Source: Candidatus Hodarchaeota archaeon (GTDB lineage Archaea; Asgardarchaeota; Heimdallarchaeia; Hodarchaeales; Hodarchaeaceae). Taken from it: DNA of 43,828 nt. Shown here piece by piece: positions 7,366 to 15,455 of the stretch (its first letter is position 1; every line of letters starts with the position of its first letter). The DNA lies in NCBI GenBank assembly GCA_016840035.1, contig JAEOTC010000194.1:1-43828 (forward strand), read 5' to 3'. A program made the translations under genes and the position numbers. A model generated the notes under the pieces. The model ran no database searches. It saw only the letters and a list, made by a program, of their open reading frames with translations, and was not told the origin of the DNA.

Positions 7366-8580
7366 ATGGATAGTAATCAAATACGGAAATTATTACGAGA
7401 AGCAAGTTTTCATTCATACTCTTGGTCAACTGACGATTTAACTGCTAGATTAGCACAAGAAGTCATGAATATTGGTATGGCTAAGATTATAAGTTTCTAT
7501 AAAGAATGTGGAATCGACCCAAATGATGCTTTAGTTATTTTTGGACCAGACGGAAGCATAACTAGGAATAAACCTAGATTTGATTCAGGAGTGGGCTATG
7601 GTTGTTCTGTAATCACGAAAGAATATCTTTTCCCAAGTCTTCTCCATCCTAATGGTTGTGGATTCGGTTTATACCATGTAAAAGACATGCCATCAATTTC
7701 TAAGTTGATGACACGACTCCAAACTCTGAAAAAGGATGGAGTTCCTGTAGGAGAGCAAACAGGGAAGTGGGACGTATGGAAATCCAATCATTTTATTGAC
7801 TTACTTCAATTAGAGGGCTTAATACCTGAATATTCTCATTACGAAAAATATCTTCCTCAAGGAGATTATGTTCTTATTCACTCCTCACAGCAGATTGAGA
7901 AGAAAATGCTTAGTTACTGGAAAAAAGAGGAATTTCACAGAGTTACAACTCCATTTGGACAGATAGAAGGCTTACCTCGGAAATCAGCTGGTGATTACTT
8001 AAACTATTTCATATCAGTAGAAAAATATTCCCAAAAAAAGCGGACATCAATTGCTGAGATTCTTTTTGGTAAAGATAATATCGTTTGTGTTTCCAATTCC
8101 ACACATCAGGGGTATTTTCAGGAGAATGACCTTTTCAATATGCGATTAGGATTATATAACTCTCTAGATACAACTGGTGATTTCTCCTTACCAATATTCC
8201 CAATCGGGTTTAATGGATATTCGTTCATATACTTATATGAAGGTATGCCTAATATAAACCATGATTTTCTGACTGGGAGTCAATTGAAGCAGGCTGAAGA
8301 AAAGGGTCACACATCAATCCTAAATAAGATCAATATCCTCCCACACGGTGGTGGATACAAACTCCTCTATCCATTTATTGAGGTTAAAACGCTAATTCAT
8401 AACGATGAATATTATTTTGAGATGTCCCAAGCTCCAATGCAAAGTCGTATGATCATACAAAATGTTGAGTCTCTTGAATATGGATATCGTGGGCCATCTG
8501 AAGTTCTACCGATTGTCGAAAATTTAAATATGGGGAAGAAAGTTGCTAGATTTACCCCAGTTCAAGTAATAAAATACTAA
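7366..8580 (+). CDS. diverged RtcB-like RNA ligase family protein
   Basis: The 404-residue protein shows RtcB landmarks in the right order. The block GYGCSVITKEYLFPSLL followed by GCGFGL matches the GxVG...TKG..IPAAVG.DIGCG region and places the metal-binding Cys at C98. KSNHFIDL corresponds to GSGNHF (H142), VLIHSS to the IHSGSRG histidine (H172), and STHQGY to the HN.A.E histidine (H247). The end, GKKVARFTPVQVIKY, is close to the canonical AKKVARLRPLGVIKG. The histidine guanylated in RtcB may be H299 (NINHDF), but the HGAGR signature is missing, and the Asp of the DIGCG motif is replaced by Pro. RtcB joins 2',3'-cyclic phosphate and 5'-OH RNA ends. This is likely a paralogue with altered activity. 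Confidence 0.72.
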   Translation: MDSNQIRKLLREASFHSYSWSTDDLTARLAQEVMNIGMAKIISFYKECGIDPNDALVIFGPDGSITRNKPRFDSGVGYGCSVITKEYLFPSLLHPNGCGFGLYHVKDMPSISKLMTRLQTLKKDGVPVGEQTGKWDVWKSNHFIDLLQLEGLIPEYSHYEKYLPQGDYVLIHSSQQIEKKMLSYWKKEEFHRVTTPFGQIEGLPRKSAGDYLNYFISVEKYSQKKRTSIAEILFGKDNIVCVSNSTHQGYFQENDLFNMRLGLYNSLDTTGDFSLPIFPIGFNGYSFIYLYEGMPNINHDFLTGSQLKQAEEKGHTSILNKINILPHGGGYKLLYPFIEVKTLIHNDEYYFEMSQAPMQSRMIIQNVESLEYGYRGPSEVLPIVENLNMGKKVARFTPVQVIKY

Positions 8581-8606
8581 GTTACACGGTACCTTTATTT
8601 TCTTAA

Positions 8607-8632
8607 TTTTTCTTCGGAAGAAGTCATTTTTT
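8607..8632 (+). terminator. UUCG-tetraloop hairpin followed by T-tract
   Basis: TTTTTC and GAAGAA flank a TTCG loop closed by a C-G pair, giving a 6-bp stem with one G-U pair. Six T residues follow at 8627-8632. It lies 27 bp after the stop of the RtcB-like gene and looks like a transcription terminator or RNA-end stabiliser. Confidence 0.45.
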
Positions 8633-8655
8633 CATATTTCTTGTTCATCAGACTG

Positions 8656-8663
8656 TATAAATA
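8656..8663 (+). promoter_or_regulatory. putative TATA box
   Basis: TATAAATA is a near-consensus archaeal TATA element. If it drives the gene starting at 8800, the transcript would have a leader of roughly 110 nt, long for an archaeon. A small perfect stem, TGAAG-aag-CTTCA, lies in that leader at 8710-8722. Confidence 0.45.
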
Positions 8664-8799
8664 TTATCTTTGAGGAATTTAGCTATCAGATTTCTTTCTA
8701 ATATCATTTTGAAGAAGCTTCACTAAGAATTTCAACATTTCAAATAATATCTCAATATGTGGTAAGTTTTTTTAATCCTGAAACCTTTACTGACCTAAC

Positions 8800-9711
8800 A
8801 TGAAAGATCATCAATCAAAAACAGACATAGAAAATCCAGAAATGGATCAATCTGATGATTTTTCATTTCCAGGGAGAAAATCCCTACTAGAAGGATTAGA
8901 ACTGCAATTGGGGGTGATTGGTGATGTATGGATTCATCATGCATACTCTGTTCCATCTAAGGATCCATTACTGATTGATGAAAAATATGAAATTCATTAT
9001 CAGGATAAGATAATTGTTCCCTCCATCCTTCACACTCTTATAGACAAAGTCGGAGGGAAACGCTCCACAAGTCTTGCTGCAATCTGTGGGATGAAGAGTC
9101 CAGAGATATTATTTCTTCACGATCCAGCTACCATGAATTTATCAGTAGTCTTCCAAGAAAAACTATGGGTTACTGAAGTTTTATTAAAACAAGCGAATTT
9201 CTTATATCCCTCACCTGCTGCCCGTGAACATGCATTCACAAATGTAGAGAAAAACAAGGTTGAAGTTATTCAATCTGACATCTCAATTGAACTTAATGGC
9301 CATAGGACAGAGAGGGGGATTGAACAAGATGAAGTGCTAATCCCTCTTGATTCAAATTACCGTCCTGTAATGGGAGGCAAGGATCCAGCTTCTAAGTTCA
9401 AGAGCCCATTTCCGCGATTATTGGATGTAGGAGAACTAGTACTCATGATTTCCGATGCTATTTCCTCGTCTGCTAAAATGTATTTAGGAACTGTCAATGT
9501 CCGTTTGAACGAAGATCAAGTAGCTTTGGAATATCCTTTAGAGGCCCACATCGCAGGAATAAAATTATATCGAAAGTACATTGATGTTATTGAAGTTTAT
9601 TCTCCTTCCCAGCTTGAAAAAACTGAGCTCCAGAAGATAAACTTCCGAATTTATAGGACTGAAATTACAAGGGAGCTTAAACTCCTCCTAAATCTACTTC
9701 ATATTCGCTAA
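8800..9711 (+). CDS. hypothetical protein, unknown family
   Basis: I do not recognise this 303-residue protein. It has an acidic, polar N-terminus (about residues 1-25) and then a mixed alpha/beta body without membrane segments or cysteine clusters. Internal features include a conserved-looking stretch with GGKRSTSLAAICGMKSPE, a PLDSNYRPVMGGKDPASKFKSP segment that may be a loop near an active or binding site, and a long C-terminal helix. The length and even composition argue for a real gene. It stands alone, with a possible long leader on one side and a convergent regulator gene on the other, so context gives no clue to its role. Confidence 0.6.
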   Translation: MKDHQSKTDIENPEMDQSDDFSFPGRKSLLEGLELQLGVIGDVWIHHAYSVPSKDPLLIDEKYEIHYQDKIIVPSILHTLIDKVGGKRSTSLAAICGMKSPEILFLHDPATMNLSVVFQEKLWVTEVLLKQANFLYPSPAAREHAFTNVEKNKVEVIQSDISIELNGHRTERGIEQDEVLIPLDSNYRPVMGGKDPASKFKSPFPRLLDVGELVLMISDAISSSAKMYLGTVNVRLNEDQVALEYPLEAHIAGIKLYRKYIDVIEVYSPSQLEKTELQKINFRIYRTEITRELKLLLNLLHIR

Positions 9712-9724
9712 GAGCTTCTAAATT

Positions 9725-10225
9725 TTAGGATTTACTGCTGTGCTCTGCAATCATTTCCTTAGCTTCTTCTATCCAAATCCGAGTTAATTGTAGTTTTGAA
9801 AGGTCAAACTGTTTCTGCTTTAAATTTTTATGTCGAGATTCATATTCGTTTCTACTAATTCTTTGTAGAATGAAATCACGTTCAATTTGTTCAATTTCTG
9901 CATTGACTATCCCATCCATCGCTTGAAAATAAATCACTGCAGCTGTAGAAATCGAATTTAATAATTCCAAGCCAGGAGTAGAAATATAATATACATAATG
10001 CGGAGAAGGAAAAGGCTCCACTCTCCTTTCTGCAATATATTGGGAACACATCAGTTTCAAATGCTTTTCAACTGCTGGTCGGGATATATTCAATAAACTG
10101 GCTAGTTCTTGAGGATTCTTCGCTTCTTGAGAAATTAGATTGATTATCTTCTTTCTAGTAGGTTCGGAAAAAATTTTTAAAATTTCAATCGTCCGTTTTT
10201 CTAAATTGTCTGACAGAAATCTCAT
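9725..10225 (-). CDS. ArsR-type winged-helix transcription regulator
   Basis: The start at 10225 is preferred because GAGGATGAG precedes that ATG, while a further in-frame ATG at 10276 would add 17 hydrophobic residues unlike the family. The N-terminal 80 residues form a classic ArsR-like helix-turn-helix: ILKIFSEPTRKKIINLI, then LASLLNISRPAVEKHLKLM as the recognition helix, and a beta wing ending YVYYISTPG. The C-terminal half is a long helical region, probably for dimerisation. No cysteine metal site is seen. Its gene is divergent from the bactofilin-like gene, so it may regulate that gene or itself. The ligand is unknown. Confidence 0.82.
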   Translation of the reverse strand: MRFLSDNLEKRTIEILKIFSEPTRKKIINLISQEAKNPQELASLLNISRPAVEKHLKLMCSQYIAERRVEPFPSPHYVYYISTPGLELLNSISTAAVIYFQAMDGIVNAEIEQIERDFILQRISRNEYESRHKNLKQKQFDLSKLQLTRIWIEEAKEMIAEHSSKS

Positions 10226-10501
10226 CCTCAAAGTAAATAATAGAGATAATTTATGAAAAAAACTAATCAAGTACAAAAACTACTAGTAAGTTTAAATTAA
10301 TAAAGATTCGCAAGCTTTAACTTTTGGGTTTAATGAATAAACTATGCGGTTTCGTCTCTAAACTGAAATTATTAGAATATTTTTTAACAGATTCTTCTTT
10401 AAGTAGAAATACATGTCAGATATTATTATTGAATTTGAATGATTCGATACCAAATAAAAATATCTGCTCTAATAACTTAAACAAAATAATGGTTGTTAAA
10501 A

Positions 10502-11344
10502 ATGTCGAATAAAGAAATACAAGACCTTAAAACGTTGATTAAGGCACTAGAAATTCGTTTACGGGCTGATGAAATTACTGAGGTCGAATACAAGGAATTA
10601 AAGGAAAAGTATAATGCTAAACTTCAAGAAGAAGTGGCCGTACTCAAAGAACACAGTTTTCTTAGAAATTTATCATATATATCAATTTCTGGTTCTGGAA
10701 AAGTTACAGATTCATATGTGAGTATATCTGGTTCAGGCCGAATAGAAGGTTGGAGAGATGGTACAATTTCGATTTCGGGTACAGGAAAGGTTAGTGATGA
10801 AGAGATAGAGATTTCTGGATCTGGTACATTGCCTGGAGATCTTAAAACGGAATCAGTATCAGTATCTGGATCTCTGAAGACTGAAGGAGCTGTTGAAACA
10901 GGGAAATTCCTATCATCCGGGTCATTCAAGGTTAATGGTAAATTGACTGTTAATGAACGATTTGCATCGTCGGGTTCAGGAAAGATAGGTGGTCCATTAG
11001 TCGCTAAAAATGCATCAGTAGTATCTAGTGGTGCATTAAAAGTTGAAGGCGATGTAGTCTGTGATAGTGCCGAATTCTCCGGAAGTTACAAAATTGCTGG
11101 TTCGGTTGAATGTAATAATGACTTCACATCAGAATTAAGTGATAAATCCAGCATTAATGATGATTTGATTTGTGGAGGAGATATTTACATCGAACAGGAT
11201 TCACGAAAAGGGTCTTTGAAGGTAAATAAGATAAAATCCAGTGGTGAAGTATATCTGGAAGGTGTCGAAGCTCAGATTGTCATTGGAAAAAAAGTTAAAG
11301 TAGGGCCAGAGTGCAATATTGGCTCTATTGAGGAAACAGGTTAG
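10502..11344 (+). CDS. bactofilin-like beta-helix protein with SHOCT-like N-terminus
   Basis: The N-terminal 45 residues contain a helical segment (LKTLIKALEIRLRADEITEVEYKEL, about residues 5-35) like the short SHOCT oligomerisation domain. From about residue 55 to the end the sequence is a run of short beta-strand repeats (YISISGSGKV, YVSISGSGRIEG, TISISGTGKV, EIEISGSGTL, SVSVSGSLKTEG), typical of a right-handed beta-solenoid such as bactofilins (polymer-forming cytoskeletal proteins). Bactofilins polymerise without nucleotides and act as cell-shape scaffolds or membrane-associated platforms. No membrane-binding motif is obvious. ATG 10502 is preferred; an upstream in-frame TTG at 10493 is possible. 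In-frame polymer formation by this protein is an inference from the fold. Confidence 0.78.
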   Translation: MSNKEIQDLKTLIKALEIRLRADEITEVEYKELKEKYNAKLQEEVAVLKEHSFLRNLSYISISGSGKVTDSYVSISGSGRIEGWRDGTISISGTGKVSDEEIEISGSGTLPGDLKTESVSVSGSLKTEGAVETGKFLSSGSFKVNGKLTVNERFASSGSGKIGGPLVAKNASVVSSGALKVEGDVVCDSAEFSGSYKIAGSVECNNDFTSELSDKSSINDDLICGGDIYIEQDSRKGSLKVNKIKSSGEVYLEGVEAQIVIGKKVKVGPECNIGSIEETG

Positions 11345-11430
11345 TCTGTAAACTGAAAAAAAATGGATTTTCTGGTTCTCATTCTGAAAATAAAGATTTA
11401 ATCTCTTTTGTCACAAGTCATAATAAAAAT

Positions 11431-12195
11431 TTGATAGTTTGGTGCGTAACAGGGGGGGGAGACTTTTTTGACGACAATCATAAGCTTATCTTACAACTAC
11501 TTTCAAAAAACCATCCAATATTAGTCGTATTTTCTAACGCAGGCGCAGTGGTGTATAATAGGTACGGGTTTTTCTGGAATCTAACACGTTCAAATATCGA
11601 ATTTACAAATTCCTACTTTTTATTTGAAAGTCAATATGTATTGGAATATAATATTAGTGATTTACTCAAAAAAACAGGAGTTGTTTACTCCGCATTACCA
11701 AGAGATCCTACATTTGCATCGGGAGTTTGGCTAGCCAACCAAGAAATAAAATGCATTATTGTTAGTCCTTTGACATCAAACTCAGTTGCCAAGTTGATAT
11801 TAGGAATTAATGATAGTCTAATCCTAAATTTGCTCTCAGCAGGTAAAAAAGCGAATCAATTAATAGGAATTCTTCCTACCGATCGTGGATCTAATACAAT
11901 TACTACAAAGCTCCCCGTTCGTCAAAATAAGATTTTTAAATTGGAGGATTACGATCCTAAGGTATGTATGTTTAGAGCACTAGATTCAACAACATATTCT
12001 ACTATATATTATCTGCCAGAATATTGTGTGGGATGTCGAAAGTGTGTAGAAAAGTACCCCCATCATTTTACTGTTGATGAGAAATTGGAGATTCATATCA
12101 GACCAATAGATCAGCAGAATACTCAAAGGTTAAGTGATGAATTTCGAGTCTTTTATTCTGTGGAAGAAATATCCATTTTTATCTCGTCATTGTGA
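11431..12195 (+). CDS. archaeoflavoprotein (AfpA/DmrX-like FMN and Fe-S protein)
   Basis: The 254-residue protein belongs to the flavoprotein family of archaeal AfpA and the acceptor-type dihydromethanopterin reductase. The N-terminal half has the flavodoxin-like WCVTGGGD entry and the hallmark VSPLTSNSVAKLILGINDSL. A Cys motif, CVGCRKC (C199, C202, C205), near the C-terminus would hold an iron-sulfur cluster. The fourth expected Cys is Tyr209 (EKYP instead of ECP), so C179 may substitute or a 3-Cys cluster forms. It probably shuttles electrons with ferredoxin or acts on a pterin. The start is TTG at 11431, with no in-frame ATG nearby. A run of eight G lies at 11452-11459, inside the FMN-loop glycines. 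Confidence 0.8.
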   Translation: MIVWCVTGGGDFFDDNHKLILQLLSKNHPILVVFSNAGAVVYNRYGFFWNLTRSNIEFTNSYFLFESQYVLEYNISDLLKKTGVVYSALPRDPTFASGVWLANQEIKCIIVSPLTSNSVAKLILGINDSLILNLLSAGKKANQLIGILPTDRGSNTITTKLPVRQNKIFKLEDYDPKVCMFRALDSTTYSTIYYLPEYCVGCRKCVEKYPHHFTVDEKLEIHIRPIDQQNTQRLSDEFRVFYSVEEISIFISSL

Positions 12196-12199
12196 CTTT

Positions 12200-12751
12200 T
12201 TAGGTATGAAGTCTTTTATATTCTTCAATATAGTCTCCAATGGTAAGACCTAATTGTTCAAAAGCTTGAGTTACGTTTAAACCCGATTTAGCAGATGTTT
12301 TTAAGTATTTAATATCAAAAGGAATATCTTGTGTTTCAGACTGAGATTTCTTTACGAATTGTTCAATTTGTTCTTGATCGATAGCCCCTGGAAGATCGCT
12401 CTTATTCCCTAAAATTATGAATGGAATTTCTCTCCCAACATTCGTAAAGAGCTCTTTTTTCCAGTTATCCAAACTGTACAATGAATCGAGTCGGGTTTGA
12501 TCAAAAACGAGAATTGCTCCATGAGATCCTTTGTAATAGAGGGCACGTACGGCAGAAAACCGTTGTTGTCCTGCCAAGTCCCAGATTTGAAATTTGTATT
12601 GAATATCTTTAATTGTGAGATTTTGAACCGCGAAATCAGCCCCAATGGTTAAAATGTAACCACTTTGAAATCCTTTTCCTAGGAAACGCTCGCGTAAAGA
12701 TGTCTTACCTACTCCTCCATCTCCTAATAGGCATATTTTGTATAATGGCAC
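12200..12751 (-). CDS. Ras/Rab-like small GTPase
   Basis: All five G motifs are present in this 183-residue protein: GDGGVGKT (residues 10-17), switch-I Thr35 in LTIGADF, WDLAGQ (57-62) with the catalytic Gln62, NKSD (116-119) and TSAK (152-155). The layout matches eukaryotic Rab/Ras/Arf-type GTPases, which are greatly expanded in Asgard archaea. There is no C-terminal cysteine for prenylation, so membrane attachment by that route is not expected. The start is GTG at 12751 behind GAGGGT. The gene converges on the archaeoflavoprotein with 4 bp between stop codons. Its effector and exchange factor are unknown. Confidence 0.93.
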   Translation of the reverse strand: MPLYKICLLGDGGVGKTSLRERFLGKGFQSGYILTIGADFAVQNLTIKDIQYKFQIWDLAGQQRFSAVRALYYKGSHGAILVFDQTRLDSLYSLDNWKKELFTNVGREIPFIILGNKSDLPGAIDQEQIEQFVKKSQSETQDIPFDIKYLKTSAKSGLNVTQAFEQLGLTIGDYIEEYKRLHT

Positions 12752-12954
12752 ATTTTACCCTCTTTTAGGGATAATTTTTATGTTCTATTTATTTAATTGA
12801 TGTGTATATTAATTAACTAGCTCAATCTGGGTTTTAATAAATTCTCCTAGAAAGAACCCTCAAAGTAATTTTTTGTAAAGTCATGTGTGTAAAATTGAGT
12901 TAGATAATATTCTTCTCAAACACAAATTAAACAATTTATAGAATAAAGAACTAG

Positions 12955-12962
12955 CTTATAAG
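12955..12962 (+). promoter_or_regulatory. putative TATA box for pncB-pncA
   Basis: CTTATAAG sits about 30 bp before the Shine-Dalgarno GGTGAG (12993-12998) that precedes the TTG start at 13004. Spacing suits an archaeal promoter with a very short leader. The preceding 200 bp hold no gene and are simply AT-rich. Confidence 0.45.
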
Positions 12963-13003
12963 CATATTATAACAAATCTAAAAGCAATTAACGGTGAGAG
13001 ACA

Positions 13004-14206
13004 TTGGTTAAGAATTCATTTTTTTTAGCATCAGAGAGCGAGATTAAGAGCGCAAAAACAACAGATGTCTACTTCTTACGAACTGAAGAAGTTCTGAAAA
13101 AAGAATCACGAGATAAATTGGTAGCTGTTGAGGTAACAGCTTCATCTATCAGGGGATCTAACTGGGGAGTCTTGGCAGGTATTGAAGATGTGCTTGAATT
13201 ACTGTCTGGACTCGATATTGACGTGTACACAATGCCAGAAGGATCATTTTTTCAAGAAAAAGATGATCATGGAGTGAAGATACCGACGATTGTTATAATT
13301 GGAAAATATCTCAATTTTGCAAGATTTGAAACACCTCTACTTGGTTTCATCTGTTCTAAGAGCGGTATGACTACAAAAACCGCACGAATCCGCTTAGCAG
13401 CAAAGAAAAAATCAGTCCTTAGTTTTGGAGCTCGACGAGCTCATCCCGGAATAACTCCAGTAGTATCATATTGTGCATATATTGGTGGGTGTAATGGAAT
13501 TAGTTGTATCCTTGGTGCTGAAAAATTGGGAATACAACCGACGGGAACAATACCTCATTCATTAATTATTCTTTTCGGAGACCAAGTTACTGCTTGGAAA
13601 GCTTTTGATGCTCACATCCCTAAGCAAGTTCCACGTATCGCATTAGTAGATACATATTATGATGAGAAAATTGAGGCGATATTAGCAGCTGAATCGATTT
13701 CAGATTTATCTGGAGTTAGATTGGACACTCCCTCCTCTCGTCGAGGAAATTTCAAGAGTATCATACAGGAAGTAAGGTGGGAGCTTGATTATCGTGGATT
13801 TAAAGATCTGAAAATTTATATTTCTGGGGGATTAGGAGAGGAAGACGTTCTTGAGTACGTGGACCTTGTTGATGGATTTGGTATCGGAAGTGAAATTAGT
13901 GCTGCCCCTCCTGTAGATTTTGCTCTGGACATTGTAGAATTAACAGATGAGATAGGAAATTGGAAACCAGTCGCAAAAAGAGGTAAATTTTCTGGTAGAA
14001 AAAACGTTTTTAGGTGTGAAAAATGTCTCAAAATAAAAGTCACTGACTGGGAAATCGAAAATGAGACTTGTGATAAATGTAAAATTAACCTCAAACCTAT
14101 TTTAATAAAACAGATAGAGAATGGAAAACGAATCCAGAACAAACCTACAATCGAAGAAACACGAAAATACGTACTCAAACAGTTAGAAATAATCAGAAAA
14201 AAGTAA
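13004..14206 (+). CDS. pncB: nicotinate phosphoribosyltransferase, archaeal type
   Basis: The enzyme joins nicotinate to PRPP to make nicotinate mononucleotide in NAD salvage. The 400-residue protein shows family landmarks: KYLNFARFETPLLGF, the SFGARRAHPGI phosphate-binding region, PHSLIILFGD, GVRLDTPS and ISGGLGEEDVLEYV, giving the type II phosphoribosyltransferase barrel. The C-terminus carries two cysteine pairs (CEKC and CDKC, roughly residues 338-361), a zinc ribbon seen in some archaeal and bacterial members. The start is TTG at 13004 with GGTGAG five bases upstream. The nicotinamidase gene follows 57 bp later on the same strand and supplies its substrate. Confidence 0.93.
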   Translation: MVKNSFFLASESEIKSAKTTDVYFLRTEEVLKKESRDKLVAVEVTASSIRGSNWGVLAGIEDVLELLSGLDIDVYTMPEGSFFQEKDDHGVKIPTIVIIGKYLNFARFETPLLGFICSKSGMTTKTARIRLAAKKKSVLSFGARRAHPGITPVVSYCAYIGGCNGISCILGAEKLGIQPTGTIPHSLIILFGDQVTAWKAFDAHIPKQVPRIALVDTYYDEKIEAILAAESISDLSGVRLDTPSSRRGNFKSIIQEVRWELDYRGFKDLKIYISGGLGEEDVLEYVDLVDGFGIGSEISAAPPVDFALDIVELTDEIGNWKPVAKRGKFSGRKNVFRCEKCLKIKVTDWEIENETCDKCKINLKPILIKQIENGKRIQNKPTIEETRKYVLKQLEIIRKK

Positions 14207-14263
14207 GGGAGAGTTTTTCAATAAGCTAATCGAACTTGGCTGTATTAAAAGGAATTGGAATAG

Positions 14264-14938
14264 ATGCAGAAATTAATTAGCTCAACCGATCAAATAAAAA
14301 TTATTGATTCAGATGCATTAATAGTAATAGATATGCAGAACGACTTTTTACCAGGAGGAAGTTTAGCGGTTCCAGATGGGGACAAAATAATACCAGATAT
14401 TAACACATTAGCGAAATTATTCTTTCAGAAAAATCAAGTTGTCTTTACTCAAGACTGGCACCCCCCAAATCACCAATCATTCGCGAGTTCTCATCCTGGC
14501 AAAAACACTTTTGATGAATTTTCTGCTCATGGATTGGGGCCAGTTCTTTGGCCCGATCACTGTGTTCAGGGTTCAGAGGGGGCAGATTTTGCTTCAAACA
14601 TTGACTCAATCCTAGCAAAAATGATATTGAGAAAAGGGTATCACAGAGAGATTGACTCATATTCAGCCTTTTTAGAAAATGATAAACAGACAAAAACGGG
14701 ATTAAATGCCTATTTAAAGTCATTTAACGTAACTAGAGTTTTTGTTTGTGGATTAGCTTTAGATTATTGCGTTAAATATACCTCTCTTGACGCAAAAACT
14801 TTAGGTTTTGATACTTATATTGTACAAGATTTATCCAAACCAGTAAACACCGATGAAACAGTGCTTATTGCTCTATTAAATGAATTAAAAGAGTCTGATG
14901 TTCATTTAGTTAATTTGGCTCAGTTTCAAGAATTTTGA
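14264..14938 (+). CDS. pncA: nicotinamidase
   Basis: This cysteine hydrolase deamidates nicotinamide to nicotinate, the step before the upstream phosphoribosyltransferase. The catalytic triad is visible as D23 (VIDMQNDF), K124 (ILRKGYH) and C169 (CGLALDYCVKYT). The metal site is D64/H66 in QDWHPPNH plus H70. Length (224 residues) and the WPDHCVQGS block are typical of the family. ATG is preceded by GGA-rich sequence. Together with pncB it forms a two-step salvage module, probably one transcript. Confidence 0.95.
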   Translation: MQKLISSTDQIKIIDSDALIVIDMQNDFLPGGSLAVPDGDKIIPDINTLAKLFFQKNQVVFTQDWHPPNHQSFASSHPGKNTFDEFSAHGLGPVLWPDHCVQGSEGADFASNIDSILAKMILRKGYHREIDSYSAFLENDKQTKTGLNAYLKSFNVTRVFVCGLALDYCVKYTSLDAKTLGFDTYIVQDLSKPVNTDETVLIALLNELKESDVHLVNLAQFQEF

Positions 14939-14991
14939 TTAGTGGATAATAGTCATAAGCATCAATAAATATGTGACCGCAGGGTATAACA

Positions 14992-15423
14992 TTGATTCTC
15001 TACTGGATAGATAAGGAAAGAATTGGAGGAGCAAGTCAACCACAGCTTTCTGATTTACCTTTTTTGAAGAGTATAGATTTAGCAGGCATAATATGTTTGC
15101 AAGAAGAAAGTACATCAGAGGAACTTGCACGTCTATTGGATATTGCATATCTACATCGGCCTATCCAAGATTTTGGAGTTCCTTCTAATGACGATATACC
15201 TGAGATATTAAAATTCCTAGCTCAACAACAGAAAAATAAACCAAACATCCCAGTTCTGGTACATTGTACTGCAGGAAATGGAAGAACTGGCACGATTCTT
15301 GCTTCTGTTATTAAACTTCTTGATCGATTAGGTTCTGAGGATGCAATTCAGAAAATTCGTAAAGTAAATCCACTAGCAATTGAAACTAAAGAACAAGAAG
15401 AGTTTATTAAAGAACTTACTTAA
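14992..15423 (+). CDS. dual-specificity-type protein phosphatase
   Basis: The 143-residue protein has the cysteine phosphatase signature HCTAGNGRTG (C92, R98) and an upstream general-acid loop, PIQDFGVPS, with D60, as in archaeal DSPs and atypical dual-specificity phosphatases. The N-terminal YWIDKERIGGASQP entry also fits archaeal members. It would remove phosphate from Ser/Thr/Tyr residues, or possibly from RNA 5' ends or phosphoinositides as in some relatives. It is compact with no extra domains and should be cytosolic. The start is TTG at 14992 with a weak CAGGG upstream. It follows pncA by 53 bp, but a functional link is not evident. Confidence 0.88.
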   Translation: MILYWIDKERIGGASQPQLSDLPFLKSIDLAGIICLQEESTSEELARLLDIAYLHRPIQDFGVPSNDDIPEILKFLAQQQKNKPNIPVLVHCTAGNGRTGTILASVIKLLDRLGSEDAIQKIRKVNPLAIETKEQEEFIKELT

Positions 15424-15443
15424 GATAACTTTCTAGATCCTGA

Positions 15444-15451
15444 TTTTTTTT
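15444..15451 (+). terminator. T8 tract between convergent genes
   Basis: Eight T residues follow the phosphatase gene by about 20 bp, in the 32-bp gap before the convergent M20 peptidase. A U-tract like this can terminate archaeal transcription on the plus strand. Confidence 0.4.
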
Positions 15452-15455
15452 GTTT

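Noticed and set aside
9725-10276. Longer version of the ArsR-type regulator starting at 10276
   Set aside because: The extra 17 residues are hydrophobic and unlike the family, while ATG 10225 has a strong Shine-Dalgarno.
10324-10512. A 62-codon plus-strand frame upstream of the bactofilin-like gene
   Set aside because: Composition is low-complexity and AT-driven, no domain or Shine-Dalgarno is visible, and it overlaps the start of the real gene.
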